From positions 707,667 through 771,666 of the forward strand of contig CM044964.1 of the NCBI GenBank assembly GCA_024516035.1: a DNA stretch of 64,000 nt. The letters are read 5' to 3'. Below are positions 1-11,605 of this stretch, in pieces. The translations under genes were made by a program, and so were the position numbers. Each line of letters begins with the position of its first letter. Position 1 is the stretch's first letter. This stretch comes from Bactericera cockerelli (taxonomy: Eukaryota; Arthropoda; Insecta; Hemiptera; Triozidae). Under the pieces are notes generated by a model. The model saw nothing but the letters and a program-made list of their open reading frames with translations, ran no database searches and was not told the origin of the DNA.

Positions 1-708
1 ATTTTGAAGTAATTTTTCTGTCTTTGCTAAGTATTGGATGTAATCATTATGTGCAAGTGTTTTACATTCTCTTCTGGAATTAGAAAATAATTCATAAATT
101 ATTTGATTCTCTGTCTCTTTGAATTGTCTATGCAAAGTTTTCTTTTCGATTATTTTATTTTTCAAGTCTAAACTAAACCAGACGGGGAATTTATGTCTAC
201 AGTTCGGTATTTTTGGGACACATCTTTCAATGCCATTCTGTATAATATTATTATAGGATTGAACAATAGAATTTATTGATGAATTTTCATCAACAACACT
301 GCTCCAAACAATGCCTCTTAAATATTCTTTCAGTTGATCGAAATTTGTTTGTTTAAAATTGAATTTATTGGTTTTATTTGGTTCAAGATATTTTGTGCTT
401 TTAAAATCAAAATTCAATACAATGGCCGGATGATATTCATCAATAGGTATCAGAGGATCATCTGAAACCTCCAATGTAACATTTTCAAAACTTAGAAAAA
501 CCAGATCAAGGATCCTATTCAATCTGTTCCTAACATTATTAAATTGAGATAGACCTAGATATGAGATAGTATTTATCAGAATGTCAGAGGTTTCATTTCC
601 TCCAGTAGCACTCAACCTGCGGGAATCTTGTTCGGTGAACCATTCAAGATAAGGTAAATTAAAATCCCCAAAGACGGATAAAAATGCGTCAGGATATTGT
701 AAAAACAT
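1..708 (-). pseudogene. Jockey-type LINE ORF2 fragment (endonuclease C-terminus and linker), runs off the left edge
   Basis: An uninterrupted minus-strand frame runs from about 708 down to base 1. It reads through an APE-type endonuclease signature (SVFGDFNLPYLEW, with the GDFN box), then a DxVFLS-type strand and SDDPLIPIDEYHPAIV near the expected SDH/DEYHP box, then the basic linker before an RT domain (FPVWFSLDLKNKI, RRECKTLAHNDYIQYL). This order matches non-LTR retrotransposon ORF2. RT would lie left of the window. The frame closes at a stop at 718-720, so the copy is 5' truncated there; the flank repeats the bases GATCGACACTTTTT. Confidence 0.8.
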
Positions 709-720
709 CGACACTTTTTA

Positions 721-1800
721 AAAAATATTAAAAGATCGACACTTTTTTTTAATGTTTCTCGAGATTACTCGTAATGAAACTGTGATATTTATACTATCTA
801 TAAAACTTGTGACTCTATAAATGCCATTGTTGTCCGGTTTATGTGGCAGCACCCCCAAACCATTTTCTCACCTGCCGCCTCTGAATCTATGCAACTTTTG
901 AAAGTCTTAAACTAACTTGGTTTGAATTTGTAAAAGTCGTTTACTTGGACTAACTTTGGGACTTTGAAGAGATTTGGGACTTAAGGAAGACTGAAGGAGT
1001 TCAAATGTGTAGATTAAATTGTTGAAAATTAAAACATGTGTTTTCATAACATCTTTCTTTCATACTTTACAGAGCTAGCTTCCAAAAAAAAAGTACTTGT
1101 ATAGGTATAAAAATCTTCGATCATATCTAAGACTATGCCAAAATACCTCAAAAAGAAAGAAAAAGAAAAAGAAAAAAAACTTTATAGGAACCTACCCTAA
1201 TAATAAATGTTTCTTCCGTACCAATTATACCAATACCTAAATACCAACTTCAAAATTTGTTGTACATAAAAATAACGTCAAAAAATATATGTCCCATAAA
1301 AAAAAACGATGCCAATTTCACCAAAGTAACAAGAGTAACTCAAACATAAAACGTCCCCTCTAAAAGGAATAATACCCCTTAAAAAACAAAATGGAGGGAG
1401 GGGTTGAAAAGACAGGGGTGTAAATAATGAGGGGGGGGGGGGCGGGTAAAAAGACAGGGGTGTAAAAATGAGAGGGGGAGCGGGGTAAAAAGACAGAGAC
1501 GTCTGCCGTGTCTCTTTCCTTGTCTTCTCAAGAGCTGACACCAAATCTCCCTTGTAATACCTCTCACGCGAAGAGAATTACCCCTATTTTTACCTTGAAG
1601 GTAAAAAAGTTATAAACTAGAACACATAAATTCGCACGGAAGTATGCTATGTAAGCACGAGCTGGGGAAAAACATGGATGTCTTCAAACACTTGACGTTT
1701 GAGTGAGGGAAATATTTCTTCCCGTGTAATCTCCATTTTTCTTTCCTTCTCCTCTCTCCCTTCTTCTGTTTCTCACTACATATATATCTCCCTTGCCTTC
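721..1800. other. Intergenic, AT-rich; no gene seen
   Basis: No codon-like frame, splice structure or RNA gene is apparent. It includes an A-rich AAAGAAAGAAAAAG stretch near 1150 and the G-rich block listed separately. Confidence 0.5.
1384..1500. repeat. G-rich degenerate tandem repeat with a 14-G run
   Basis: A unit of the type GGGTAAAAAGACAGGGGTGT recurs about three times, separated by G-rich stretches that include a run of about 14 G near 1430-1443. Open frames over this block are low-complexity translations. Confidence 0.7.
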
Positions 1801-1805
1801 ATCCC

Positions 1806-1892
1806 ATATTAGCTTATGTTGCTTTTGGGGTCGGCATTATTCAACCTCATGGTTGAGGTTGGCAGGGTGGAGCACGTTTTTTATGGCTGGAT
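1806..1892 (-). mobile_element. SINE family C tail fragment
   Basis: Matches the tail of the full family C element at 39152-39500 in the same orientation, including GGCTGGATGCC and the GGTCGG..TTCAACCT block. Only the tail is present. Confidence 0.5.
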
Positions 1893-2247
1893 GCCATATT
1901 GTATACTTTATTGTAAACTATATTTCTAACTACATTTATAAAAATATTACTATTTACCTATGCATACCAACTGTCAAATTCTCTCTTGAATACATACCGG
2001 ATGTTCATCAAAAAACCGGACACTTTTGGATTCCTAATAATAATAATAATAATGCCCGGTAGAGGGGTGTTTATTGACGGGTTTAGCCCTATTTACATTT
2101 TCAAATAAAATAACAGTTAAAATAAAATTTTACAAATATGACAAATTACTGAAATATAAAAAAAAACACTGTGAAATACTTCGGTAGCAAAAAGAAAAGA
2201 AACATAATTACAGAAAAGATAATTATAGAAAAAGATAATTACCAATT

Positions 2248-3283
2248 TCATAACTGGTTATTGACTTCACGCATCATCCTGTTCAAAGGCAGATGGTAAG
2301 AGTAATTATTAACACACTGATCAACTCTAAAGGTCTTAGGTTGTCTCAACCGTCGATGACAGTCAAATGTGATCAATCCCAAGAGCTGAGCACAATCTAC
2401 ATCTCCAGTGATCAATTTCCGAAGAAAAGTACTATCTTGATCTTTTCTGCGGTCTTTAAGGAGTGCCAACTGGATATTAACATCAGGATATCGATAGTGA
2501 AAATAAGAGATGAATCTCTTCTGCACTCGCTCTAGAATTTTAACATGCACTTCATAATAAGGCGACCATAGAGAACAAGCGTACTCTAGGAGAGATCTTA
2601 CCAAGGATTTGAAAAGAAGACTAAAGGCATCAGAAGACAGATCCTTAGAGTTCCTACACACATAGCCGAGAAGACGATGGCATTTCATGGAGAAATTGGT
2701 GATATGAGGAACAAAAGAGAGCTTTGAGTCCAAGATAACACCCAAATCCTTGATTTGGTTAACTCGGGAGAGAGAATGAGAGCTGATGGAATAGATGAAA
2801 TCAAATGATTTACCACGAGAGAATTCAACAATAAAGCACTTATGAAGAGATAAACTCATACCATTGGCAGTCAACCATGAACAAAAGGCATCAAGATCTT
2901 TCTGAAGAAGGTGACAATCAGAAATGCCACTAACTGTCCTAAACAACTTCACATCGTCAGCAAACATCAAAACCGAAGAATGTTCAATAAACTTCGGTAG
3001 ATCATTGAAGAATAGATTAAAGAGAATAGGTCCAACATGGCTGCCTTGACCAACTCCAGAAGTAACATGAATGGCCCTAGAGCGAGATTCACCGATTCGC
3101 ACAAACTGAGTTCTGCTTGAAAGGTATGATGAAAGCCAAGAAAGAAACGATTCGCCAATGCCGTAAGATCGCAATTTATTAATAAGAAAACGTGTGTCAA
3201 CTCTATCAAAAGCCTTAGCAACATCTGTGTATACAGAATGGACTAATAACTTATGAAGTGTTTTAGTAAGAGACTTTAAATTT
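2248..3283 (-). pseudogene. Jockey-type LINE ORF2 fragment (reverse transcriptase)
   Basis: Minus-strand frame covering the middle and C-terminal parts of a non-LTR reverse transcriptase. Visible in order: YTDVAKAFDRVD, SGVGQGSHVGPILF, the catalytic LMFADDVKLF box, the thumb motif IKDLGVILDSKLSF, and a C-terminal tail ending MMREVNNQL before the stop at 2248. The frame reaches a stop near 3284, so the N-terminal RT, the endonuclease and ORF1 are missing: a 5'-truncated copy. It is the same family as the plus-strand copy at 4520-6525, sharing FADDVKL, DLPxFI and SLLEYAC-type blocks at a clearly diverged level. Possible 3' UTR extends to about 2085. Confidence 0.85.
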
Positions 3284-3469
3284 TATAAGCTTTTTCTCAA
3301 CAATATTTTAGTACCACCATATCTTAGTACCAATATTCTGAACAACTTTCAAATAACAGCTACCCAAAGTAAATGTCTTTCCTATAAGCTAATGGCAAGA
3401 TTTTTGACAGAATTCTATTTCTCTCTATAAAATTCTATTTCTCTCTATAGCTGTCTGTCTCTCAATCCA

Positions 3470-3690
3470 TAACCATAACTCTTTCCCTCTCTTTGTTACT
3501 CTCTTTTTTTCTCTCTCTCTCGCTCTCTTTATCTTTCTTTCTCTCTTTATCTTTGTCCCTCTTTTTTCTGTCTGTCTCCCTCTATCTTTCTTTATCTCTT
3601 TCCCTCTCTTTCTCTCTCTCTCTCTTTCTATCTCTCTCTCTCTTTCTCTCTCTCTCTTTCTGTGTCAATATTGTTTTTTTTTCTCTCATT
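3470..3690. repeat. (CT)n-rich tract
   Basis: Imperfect CTCTCT/CTTTCT microsatellite of about 220 bp. The poly-Ser/Leu/Phe open frames across it are not genes. Confidence 0.9.
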
Positions 3691-3879
3691 TTTTTTTACA
3701 TTCAGTGATTTTTGTCTGCTCTTTTTTCTGTGTACATAATTTTCTTTCAACTAGTGAACTCTTGGTCTTTTCATTTTTCGTTTGAAGAAAAAGCAAATAA
3801 TGAGATACATACTGGGACAGAGAGAAATAATATTCATTTGTTGAAGAATCACCGAGAGAAATTGATTGCGAGAGGACAA

Positions 3880-4480
3880 GGAGAGAGAAAAAAGAGGAAA
3901 AGAGAGAGAGAGAAAAAAAAAGAAGAAGACAAATGGGCATAGAAAGATAAGAAATAGAGTGAAAGAGAGAGAGAGAGAGAGAGGGGTAAAGAGAAAATGG
4001 AGATAAAAAGAGAGAGAGAAGAAAAATATGGACATAGAAAAATAAAAAGAGGGAAAGGGAGTGAGAGGTAAGGAGAAAATGGAGATAGAATGAGAGAGAG
4101 GTAAAAAGAAAATGGAGACCGAAAGAGAGAGAGAAGAAAAATATGGACATAGAAAGATAAAAAAGATAAAAAAAGAGGGAAAGAGAGAAAGAGGGAGTGG
4201 GAGGTAAATAGAAAATGGACATAGAATGAGGGAGAGAGAGAAGAAAAATAAATTGACATAGAAGATAACAAAGAGGGGGAGAAATTAGGTAAGAGAGAGA
4301 GAGAGATAGATAGAAAGAAAAAGAGAAATGGACATAGAAAGATTAAAAAGGAAGAGAGATGGTAAGAAAGAGAGATAATAAAGCGAGAAAGAATATGATT
4401 TAGAAAAAAGAGAGAGGGTGAGAGAAGTATTTAGCGAAAAGGTGAAATAGACAAGAGGAGAGAGAGAGCGAGAGAGAAAC
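3880..4480. repeat. Purine-rich minisatellite, unit ~100-115 bp
   Basis: AG-rich DNA with higher-order structure: the landmark ATGGACATAGAAAGATAAAA recurs with small changes near 3930, 4029, 4144, 4215 and 4330. So this is a degenerate tandem array with AG tracts between landmarks, not a simple (AG)n run. It separates the two inverted LINE copies of one family. Confidence 0.75.
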
Positions 4481-4519
4481 AAATGTTTTATTTATTTAAT
4501 AGCAATAAAGCAAAAATGC

Positions 4520-6525
4520 TGACAGCATTTTTGCCCTAGTTCGTTTCCCTCTTGGTTCTCGAGCGAGTTAAGGCGTCTGACATTTGAAAAAAAGAAGGCT
4601 CACCTAAAGTTCAAAGTGACCAAAAGACAATGTGATTATGAGCACTTCTCAGCACTTCGCGCTCAATGTAAATATCTTAGCTCTCAATGTTATGCCTCTT
4701 ACATTAATAATGTTAATCGTCAAATAAAATCTAATCCCAGGTACTTTTGGAAATTTTCGGAGGAAACTCGGAAAACCAATGGCTTTCCTAAAGCTATGTT
4801 TCTGAACGAGAAAAATTCTTCTACTCTGAGGGAAACAGCTGAATTATTTGCAGAGTCATTTTCTACAGTTTACAAGGAGTCTGTTTTACCTCCTCCCTCT
4901 TATACGTCTGCAGATTTGGTTGATTTTAATTCATGCAGTTTTTCAGAGTATGAGGTCTTCAAAGCTTTATCTTCTCTTCCGAGTAAGTTCTCATCTGGTC
5001 CGGATAATATCCCACCATTTATTCTGAAGCAATGTGCTTCTATCTTATCATTTCCATTGTGCCAGATTTATAATAAATCGTTGGCTACGGGTGTGTTTCC
5101 CACCTCCTGGAAGAGTAGTTATGTTATACCTATATTTAAGTCTGGAGACCGTTGCAATGTTACAAATTACAGGGGAGTATGTATCCAATCTGCAATACCA
5201 AAACTGCTTGATATGTTAATTTCTCGTAAGATGGCGTTTGCTTGCAAAAATTTTATTTCTGATGTTCAACACGGTTTCGCTGCTAAGAGATCAACTGTAA
5301 CCAACCTGCTCTCTTACCAGCAGGATATCCTTAACTCTTTTGACAAAGGCCATCCCGTCCACTCTGTCTACACCGACGTGGCCAAGGCTTTTGATCGCGT
5401 GGATAGTTGTTTTCTTATTAACAAACTCAGGTCTTACGGTTTTGGTGTTAGTTTTCTCAGTTGGTTATCCAACTGTCTGAGTGGTAGATCTCAGCAAGTT
5501 AAGGTTGGTGGGTACATCTCTTCGCCAATAGCTGTTCTTTCAGGTGTAGGTCAGGGAAGTCATTCCGGACCTTTGCTGTTTAGCCTATTTTTTAATGATT
5601 TGCCTGACTTTATCCAGAACTCATCAGTCTTAATGTTCGCCGATGATGTTAAACTTTACAAGTCTATTACTCATCAAAGTGACTGCCTTTTACTACAATC
5701 GGACATTCAGAGATTTTATGATTGGTTGCACACAAATGGTTTAGAGCTCTCTCATCACAAGTGTGCTGTTATGGAATTTTCTCGTTCCTCTTCTTCGATG
5801 GGTTTCCAGTATAACCTCAATTCTCTTCCTTTGCCTTTGGTAAATGAAATTAAAGATTTGGGGATTATTTTTGATAGAGGGTTATCTTTTGTACAGCAAA
5901 TCAGTAAATTGTCTTTGCGTTGCCATCGCTTACTAGGATATGTCGCGAGAAACTCTAAGGGGCTGTCTAATGAAGCTTTTCTTCTTCTTTACAAAGCCCT
6001 GATCCGCTCTACACTGGAGTATGCCTGTAATGTATGGTCCCCACATTATGGTATACGTACACGTTCACACTATTGAAAGAGTCCAAAATAAATTTCTATC
6101 TATTTTTAAGTATCGTTTTAAGCAGGAAATGTGTGATTTAGATCCTTTATTTGTTAGAAGGAAGAATTGTGACCTGAAATTCATTACCAAATTGGTTGAA
6201 GGGCAAATCGACTGTCCCAGGCTACTTGAGACAATACGTTTTGATTGTAACCGCAGGCTAAGAACTAGTAAAACTTACTTTATTGATATCTGTGATAAGA
6301 ATTACCTTTACTACGCTCCCATCAATCGTATGATGCGGCTTGGCAATGAATTCTAATGTTTCATTTAAGATATAATATTTTTATCAATTTTATATTCTTT
6401 ATTACTGTATCATTTTTGATTTTTGATACCTCCTTATTTCAAAATATTTATTTGTAAACTGTTATTTGTTGTACATTGTCACTTGTATCTTGGGCTGGTC
6501 CCGTGTAATAAATAAATAAAATAAA
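4520..6525 (+). mobile_element. 5'-truncated Jockey-type LINE with A-rich 3' end
   Basis: The LINE frame starts abruptly after the AG minisatellite, and the 3' end is an AATAAATAAATAAAATAAAAA tail near 6507-6530. Only the linker, RT and C-terminus of ORF2 remain. It is in opposite orientation to its relative at 2248-3283, so the two copies are head to head. Confidence 0.8.
4533..6356 (+). pseudogene. Jockey-type LINE ORF2 (RT) with one frameshift
   Basis: The frame opens without an ATG at FPSWFSSELRRLTFEKKKAH, the basic linker. It continues through YFWKF, SSGPDNIPPFIL, NYRGV, HGFAAKRSTVTNL, YTDVAKAFDRVD, SGVGQGSHSGPLLF, LMFADDVKLY and IKDLGIIFDRGLSF to a stop at 6076. The C-terminal part (HTIERVQNKFLSIFKYRF to MMRLGNEF) resumes in another frame from about 6057 to 6356. 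A one-base gain around 6050-6062 explains the break. The C-terminus has the same MMR-type ending as the copy at 2248. No other stop interrupts the rest, so decay is recent. Confidence 0.85.
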
Positions 6526-6529
6526 AATA

Positions 6530-7080
6530 AAATATGTAAATATGTAATAAATGTAAATATGTAATATGTAATTCTAAATATGTAATAAATCTTATACATA
6601 AGGTATGCTGTCTATATTTAGAATGAGTTTGAAGGAAAGAAAGGGATAGGGGAAGAGGATGGGAGGGACTCACAACTCACAAGAAGAGGGTGACAAAGAA
6701 AGAAGAAGATAGTAAAGTAAGAATATTCCGTAAAATATCATTTTCTCCCTTGATGCTATTCCTTCTTCATTTTTTTGTAGACAAACATGGAGAGTATAGT
6801 ATAAAATGAGAAGAGTTTGAATTTATAATTATATAAATACTATGATTTTTTGTAGTATGTACGAGTCTATGAAAGCGAAGAGGGAGGATATATATTATGT
6901 AAATAAAAATTGCTCATATGTAGATGAAAAGTAAACAAAAGAATATTAGCAATTCCTTGAAGGAACATACTGGAGATACAAAATAGAATAATGCTTCGGA
7001 AAATGAAAAATTTATTACATAGAGAGAAAGACGTTGCAGTAGAGAGTTGGAAACAGGTAAGTTAAAAGAAAAGTTATCAT
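6530..7080. other. AT-rich interval, no gene seen
   Basis: ATATGTAATAAATGTAAATATG repeats immediately after the LINE tail, then unremarkable AT-rich sequence. Confidence 0.4.
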
Positions 7081-7084
7081 ATTT

Positions 7085-7215
7085 GTGTTAATCACTTTCG
7101 TGATATCACAACTACTCAAACTCGCTAAAGCACAACTACTCAAACTCGCTAAATCGACGCTAAAACCGGGACATGAACCAGCGATCTCCAGATTACAAGT
7201 CTGCCACTTTATCGA
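7085..7215 (-). mobile_element. tRNA-derived SINE, family G
   Basis: On the minus strand a tRNA-like head (B-box-like CTGGTTCATGTCCCGG) is followed by GAGTTTGAGTAGTTGTGATATCACGA and GTGATTAAC. The copy at 54563-54690 has the same body. A 25 bp piece of the body is duplicated in tandem. Confidence 0.6.
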
Positions 7216-7524
7216 TCAAACTACTGGTGTTGGTTTAGATACAAGTCGGAAAGAAATAGTTTGACACATGTCGACAGTTAGTATCTAACATTAAATTACA
7301 ATCAGTAATAGAATGGAGAGTGTAAAAATAGAATGTACATTCATAGATTAAAAACTCTAAAATTAGACAATTCAGACAAGAACTGACTCTATAAATAAAT
7401 AAATTAGTATTTAAAATATTTTTAAATTGATTTAGTAAAACTTGATTAAGCGACCTAATTAGATCTACTGTGACCAGTTGATTCTATTTGGTAATAAAGT
7501 CTTGCTTTGAGATAGTTAGTCGTT

Positions 7525-7740
7525 AAGGATGTTTTACTATCTATTCACTGAGAATCGTACGAGCTACCCACATTATCCTCATCCAGCCTGGTTAGGGCCG
7601 GAAACGCTAGCCTTCACGAACTTGGTGGCAACAGAATTTTCTTCAAAAAATCTGCCCCAACCGGGACTCGAACTTGCCCTCTCTAGACTACGGGTTGTAG
7701 TCACAACCGTCGCGTCACGGAGGCTGATGGTGGTAGATAC
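7525..7740 (-). mobile_element. tRNA-derived SINE, family C
   Basis: The minus strand starts GCCTCCGTGACGCGACGGTT, has the B-box GTTCGAGTCCC, then GCAGATTTTTT, TTTCCGGCCCTAACCAGGCTG and AATGTGGGTAGCTCGTAC. It aligns along its length with 39152-39500. A plus-strand open frame here is a shadow. Confidence 0.75.
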
Positions 7741-8094
7741 ATACTAAATTGATAAACAATGAGATGATGGATAATGTATTATGCAGTCAGACATAGATAA
7801 TTATTAGATAATGGAGTTTGAATGGAAAATGTTCTGTGCAACTCTGAAATAGCCTGATTTTAGACTACAACATAGCAAAATTACATTATTTTGTAAAGAA
7901 GAGTATGACAGTTTTCATGCCAGAGTTGCCGTCGTATATTATTTGCATTGCCTGCCTAGCTGTCATTTCTTATCTTTCCATACATAGATTTTATTTTGCT
8001 TCAACTTTTTGTTTGCGAATATTCCAAACAGACTCGCATTGCTTTCAAAGTTATGTTGTAGAGTCAATAGACAGACTTTACTCGTTATATTTAA

Positions 8095-8203
8095 TCCTCT
8101 CTCCTTCTCTGCTTTTTTATTTATTTCCTCTCTCTTTCTCTCTTCCTATTTCTCCTCACTGCCTGTCTCTCCCAGTCTCCCACGCCATCCCCTCCTCTTT
8201 CTT

Positions 8204-8261
<58 letters not shown>

Positions 8262-8550
8262 AAGGTCCTCAATTCTCTTTTTCTAGTTCCTTCTTTTGAT
8301 TTTTTTTTCTACTTTATACTATTTTCTTATTTTATTTTCCCACTTTTTCTTGGCTTCTGCTTTATCTCTCTCCCTTTTGAGGTCTCTTTATTTCTTTCTC
8401 TCTCTCTCTCTCTTTTAAGGTCTCTTTATTTCTTTCTCTCTCCCACTTTTAAGGTCTCTTTATTTCTTTCTCTCTCCCACTTTTAGGGTCTCTTTATTTC
8501 TTTCACTCTCTTTCTCTCTCTCTCTCTCTATTAAAGTCTCTTTCTTTCTT

Positions 8551-8586
<36 letters not shown>

Positions 8587-8634
8587 AAGGTCTCTTTATT
8601 TCTTTCTCTCTCCCACTTTTAAGGTATCTTTATT

Positions 8635-8685
<51 letters not shown>

Positions 8686-8690
8686 AAAGT
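8095..8690. repeat. (CT)n tract with internal ~36-40 bp tandem unit
   Basis: Pure CT runs at about 8206-8255 and 8641-8682 flank a repeated unit containing AGGTCTCTTTATTTCTTTC, seen at least six times between 8378 and 8640. Translations are not genes. Confidence 0.85.
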
Positions 8691-8758
8691 TATCCTATTT
8701 CTTTCTGTCTCACTCAATTTTATAATCTCCAAATATCATCTCGCTTGTTTTATATTTA

Positions 8759-9216
8759 CAGGGTGGGGCAAAAGTCTGGAAACCCCTGAATAACTTTCGA
8801 ATGGCTTCTTTGGTAAAATTAAAATTTTGTATGGTAAACCGGGCTAATAAGACCTTCTTTTAAAGTGGGATAGATTTTTGTTACCGGCCCCCATGTCGGG
8901 GCCAGGGGGGCCAACTTCATTTTTTTAAATACGAACCCCCACCTTGCGATACATTTTTGGAAAGGTCTTTAAATAAAAAATACATTGGTGCAAAACTTAT
9001 TTTTTTAATATTAACTGTTTGCAAATGGTGTCCAACTTTGTGCATGCAGTAAAGTCTGGAAACCCCTGAATATCTTTTGAAAGGGCTTTCTCAGTAACTT
9101 TTAAAACTGTGCACGGTAGGTCGGGGTAATTAGACCTTTCCAAAAATGTATCGCAAGGTGGGGTTTCGTATTTAAAAAAATGAAGTTGGCCTCCCTGGCC
9201 CCGACATGGGGGCCGG

Positions 9217-9247
<31 letters not shown>

Positions 9248-9642
9248 GGTCCCATTCTAATGTAAGGTCTAATTACCAAGGATTACCGTACATAATTTTA
9301 AATTTACTGAGAAAGCCCTTTCGAAAGATATTCAGGGGTTTCCAGACTTTACTGCATACACAAAGTTGGACGCCATTTGCAAACAGTTAATATTAAAAAA
9401 ATAAAATTTGCACCAATGTATTTCGTATTTGAAGACCTTTTCAAAAATGTATCGCAAGGTGGGGGTTCGTATTTAAAAAAATGAAGTTGGCCCCCCTGGC
9501 CCCGACATGGGGGCCGGTAACAAAAATCGACTCCACTCTAAAAGAAGGTTTTATTAGCCCGGTTTACCGTAAAAAAATTTAATTTTACCGAAAAAGCCAT
9601 TCGAAAGTTATTCAGGGGTTTCCAGACTTTTGCCCCACCCTG
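8759..9642. mobile_element. Fold-back/TIR DNA element with TA target duplication
   Basis: The element begins CAGGGTGGGGCAAAAGTCTG and ends with the reverse complement of that sequence; TA flanks it at 8757-8758 and 9643-9644. Almost the whole 884 bp is inverted repeat, with arms of roughly 400 bp around an A-rich centre near 9215-9245. Inside each half, the phrase AAGTCTGGAAACCCCTGAAT and the GGGGCC-rich block (8888-8960, 9150-9218, 9448-9518) recur in both orientations, giving nested palindromes. No transposase frame is present. TA duplication and tip fit a Tc1/mariner-type non-autonomous element. Confidence 0.85.
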
Positions 9643-9689
9643 TATAATGAGTTTAATCACAGCCATTTTTATTCGTAGCTCCTACAGAC

Positions 9690-9840
9690 CATTTTAAGCT
9701 ACTACAGACGCTTGCGGGCGTGTCCCTCTTATAGGATGTCATCTAATGGGCGAGAAGTGACTCAGTACTTCCCATTCAGTTGCTGAGTCAACACGAGCGA
9801 ACGGGAAGGTGTCCTTAGAAACAAGAGTGTAACCAAATTA
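9690..9840. repeat. Dispersed repeat sharing a 30 bp block with 56153-56185
   Basis: GGTCAACACGAGCG..CGG.AAG.TGTCCTT is found at about 9785-9815 and again near 56153-56185, next to a tRNA-like head in the latter. Likely a SINE body. Confidence 0.45.
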
Positions 9841-9949
9841 CCTAATAAAAAAAATTGTCTGTCGTTAAACCCGAACAAAGAAAAGAAAGTACAGAAAAAA
9901 ACTGTCGGTTCTGGGTTCGATTTTTATTTTTTGTCCCTCTTTATTTTTC

Positions 9950-10500
9950 TTCTTCCTCCTCTCTCTTTCTCTCTCTCTCTCTTTCTTTCTCTTTCCCCTT
10001 CTTCTTGTGTTTGCCTCCCTATTCATTCCTTTCTCTCCCCTGCCTTTCTTTCTTCTCCTCCTTCCCTTCTCTTCCTATCCCTACCTCTTCTTTTCTCTTT
10101 ATTCAAAATCATGCATGTCAGAGACAAACAATATAGGATAGAAATACATTATTCAACGGGTACTCGCATACCTATAAAATATATCAGCCTTCTTGCACTC
10201 TCTCTCTCTCCTTTTCCCTCTCCTTCTCCCACTCTTTCCCCCTTTTCTTTCTCTTTCTCTTTCCTTCTCTCTCTCTCCTTCTCTCTCTCTCCTTCTCTCT
10301 CTTTCATTATCTCTCTCCTTGTCTCTCTCTCTTTTTCTCGCTTCCTCCCTCTCTCTTTTTGTCCCTCTTCCTCCGTCTCTCTTTTTGTCCTTCTCTCTCT
10401 CTATTTCCCACTCCTCCCTTTTTCTCTCTGCCCCTTTCTCTCCTTCTCTCTATCTCGCCTATTCTCCTTATCTTCCTCATTTTCTGTCTCTCTTTCTAAT
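9950..10500. repeat. Polypyrimidine (CT/CCT)n tract
   Basis: About 550 bp of imperfect CTCTCT, CTTTCT and CCTTCT, interrupted by about 110 bp of mixed sequence near 10105-10190. Ser/Leu/Phe-rich frames across it are not genes. Confidence 0.9.
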
Positions 10501-10504
10501 TTGA

Positions 10505-10980
10505 CTGATTTTTTTTTGGAATGAATTTTCTAGGAACTTATGTTTTGAATAGTTTTTATTAAATTTCAGATGGAGATTTTCACTGATATCTCTGGTTTGT
10601 GTTGAATAGAACACAAGAAGTATGCGATATAGGTAACATTTCGTACGGAAAAATATTGAAATTCACAACAACAGAAAAAATATTTTTAGTAATAAATGTT
10701 AAATTTCACCAAAAAAAATATATTTTTAGTATTTTGAGTTTACGAGTATATGTTTCACTATCGATGTTCATACTCTAGGGTAGGGCAGGGTTTTTTTATT
10801 AACAAATAAAGAGGGAGGTCTATGGAGAAAATTTTAACCACAATTTTTTATCTCAAATTTAGTCCCGTACAGGCGTACATGGAATCAGAGTTACATGGAA
10901 ATACTGAAATACTGCAAATTTGGACAAATATTTCTGCCGAATAGACTAGAATATACTACCATGAATTGTTAGAGAGAGAC
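10505..10980. other. AT-rich, no gene seen
   Basis: AT-rich interval with a local near-repeat (AAAAAATATTTTTAGTA twice near 10675-10730). No frame or RNA signature. Confidence 0.4.
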
Positions 10981-10981
10981 T

Positions 10982-11345
10982 GAGTTGTCATGTGGATACG
11001 GTGCTAATCTGGAAAACCAACTAGCGTAGGGATCCGTTGGTTCGAATCCCGCCAAATGCATGCATTTTCCTCACTTATTTAATGACTCACTTATGACCAC
11101 TTATAATAAAAAAAAATAAAAAAAAACTAGGGGATCTCCCCAATATAAGGAACAGATAACATATTTTTTAACAAAACAAACATATAACACAGAAATTAGA
11201 AACACTGTATGAAAACATATAGGTATAATACCAAATACCAATACCCCCCTCATAGGGGGAGGCCCATGCTCCATAGGGGTGACAGAGGGCTATATTATTA
11301 TTATTATATATTATTATGACCACATAATAATAAGACTCTAAGGGT
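10982..11345 (+). mobile_element. SINE family A copy interrupted by a ~200 bp insertion
   Basis: Head and B-box (GATCCGTTGGTTCGAATCCC) lie at 10985-11060 and the body runs to about 11105. The next part of the family A body (GACCACATAATAATAAGACTCTAAGG) resumes at about 11317. The intervening 11110-11312 begins A-rich, contains a GGGG-rich imperfect palindrome near 11245-11280, and is flanked by imperfect copies of TTATGACCAC. Confidence 0.6.
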
Positions 11346-11605
11346 TAGATGGTATTTTTGAGTACAAGAAAGAGAGACAGAGAGAGAAGAAAAAAGATAA
11401 TGGCTGTCATAAATAAAGAGTAAATAAAATAAGTAATGGAACAGGAATGAGAGAGAGAGGGAGATATGATAAATATACAGATTGCATAGGAAGAGGGGGA
11501 GTTTGGTGAAGATGGATACAGGAAGAGAGAGTGAGAAAATTGAAGGGGTAAGATACATAAGGATTTAAGAGAGAGATAGAAAATTGAAGGGGTAAGATAC
11601 ATGGA
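11345..11605. repeat. Purine-rich tract with ~44-60 bp duplication
   Basis: AG-rich; the phrase AATTGAAGGGGTAAGATACAT occurs at about 11539 and 11581 with GAGAGAGATAGAAA between. Confidence 0.65.

Noticed and set aside
3493..4482. Ser/Leu/Phe-rich open frames, some with membrane-protein-like look
   Set aside because: They are translations of (CT)n/(AG)n and the purine minisatellite, open in several frames at once. The same applies at 7.9-8.5, 9.9-10.5, 18, 19.1-20.2, 20.4-20.8, 23.1-23.6, 24.5-25.2, 36.8-37.4 and 40.4-42.3 kb.
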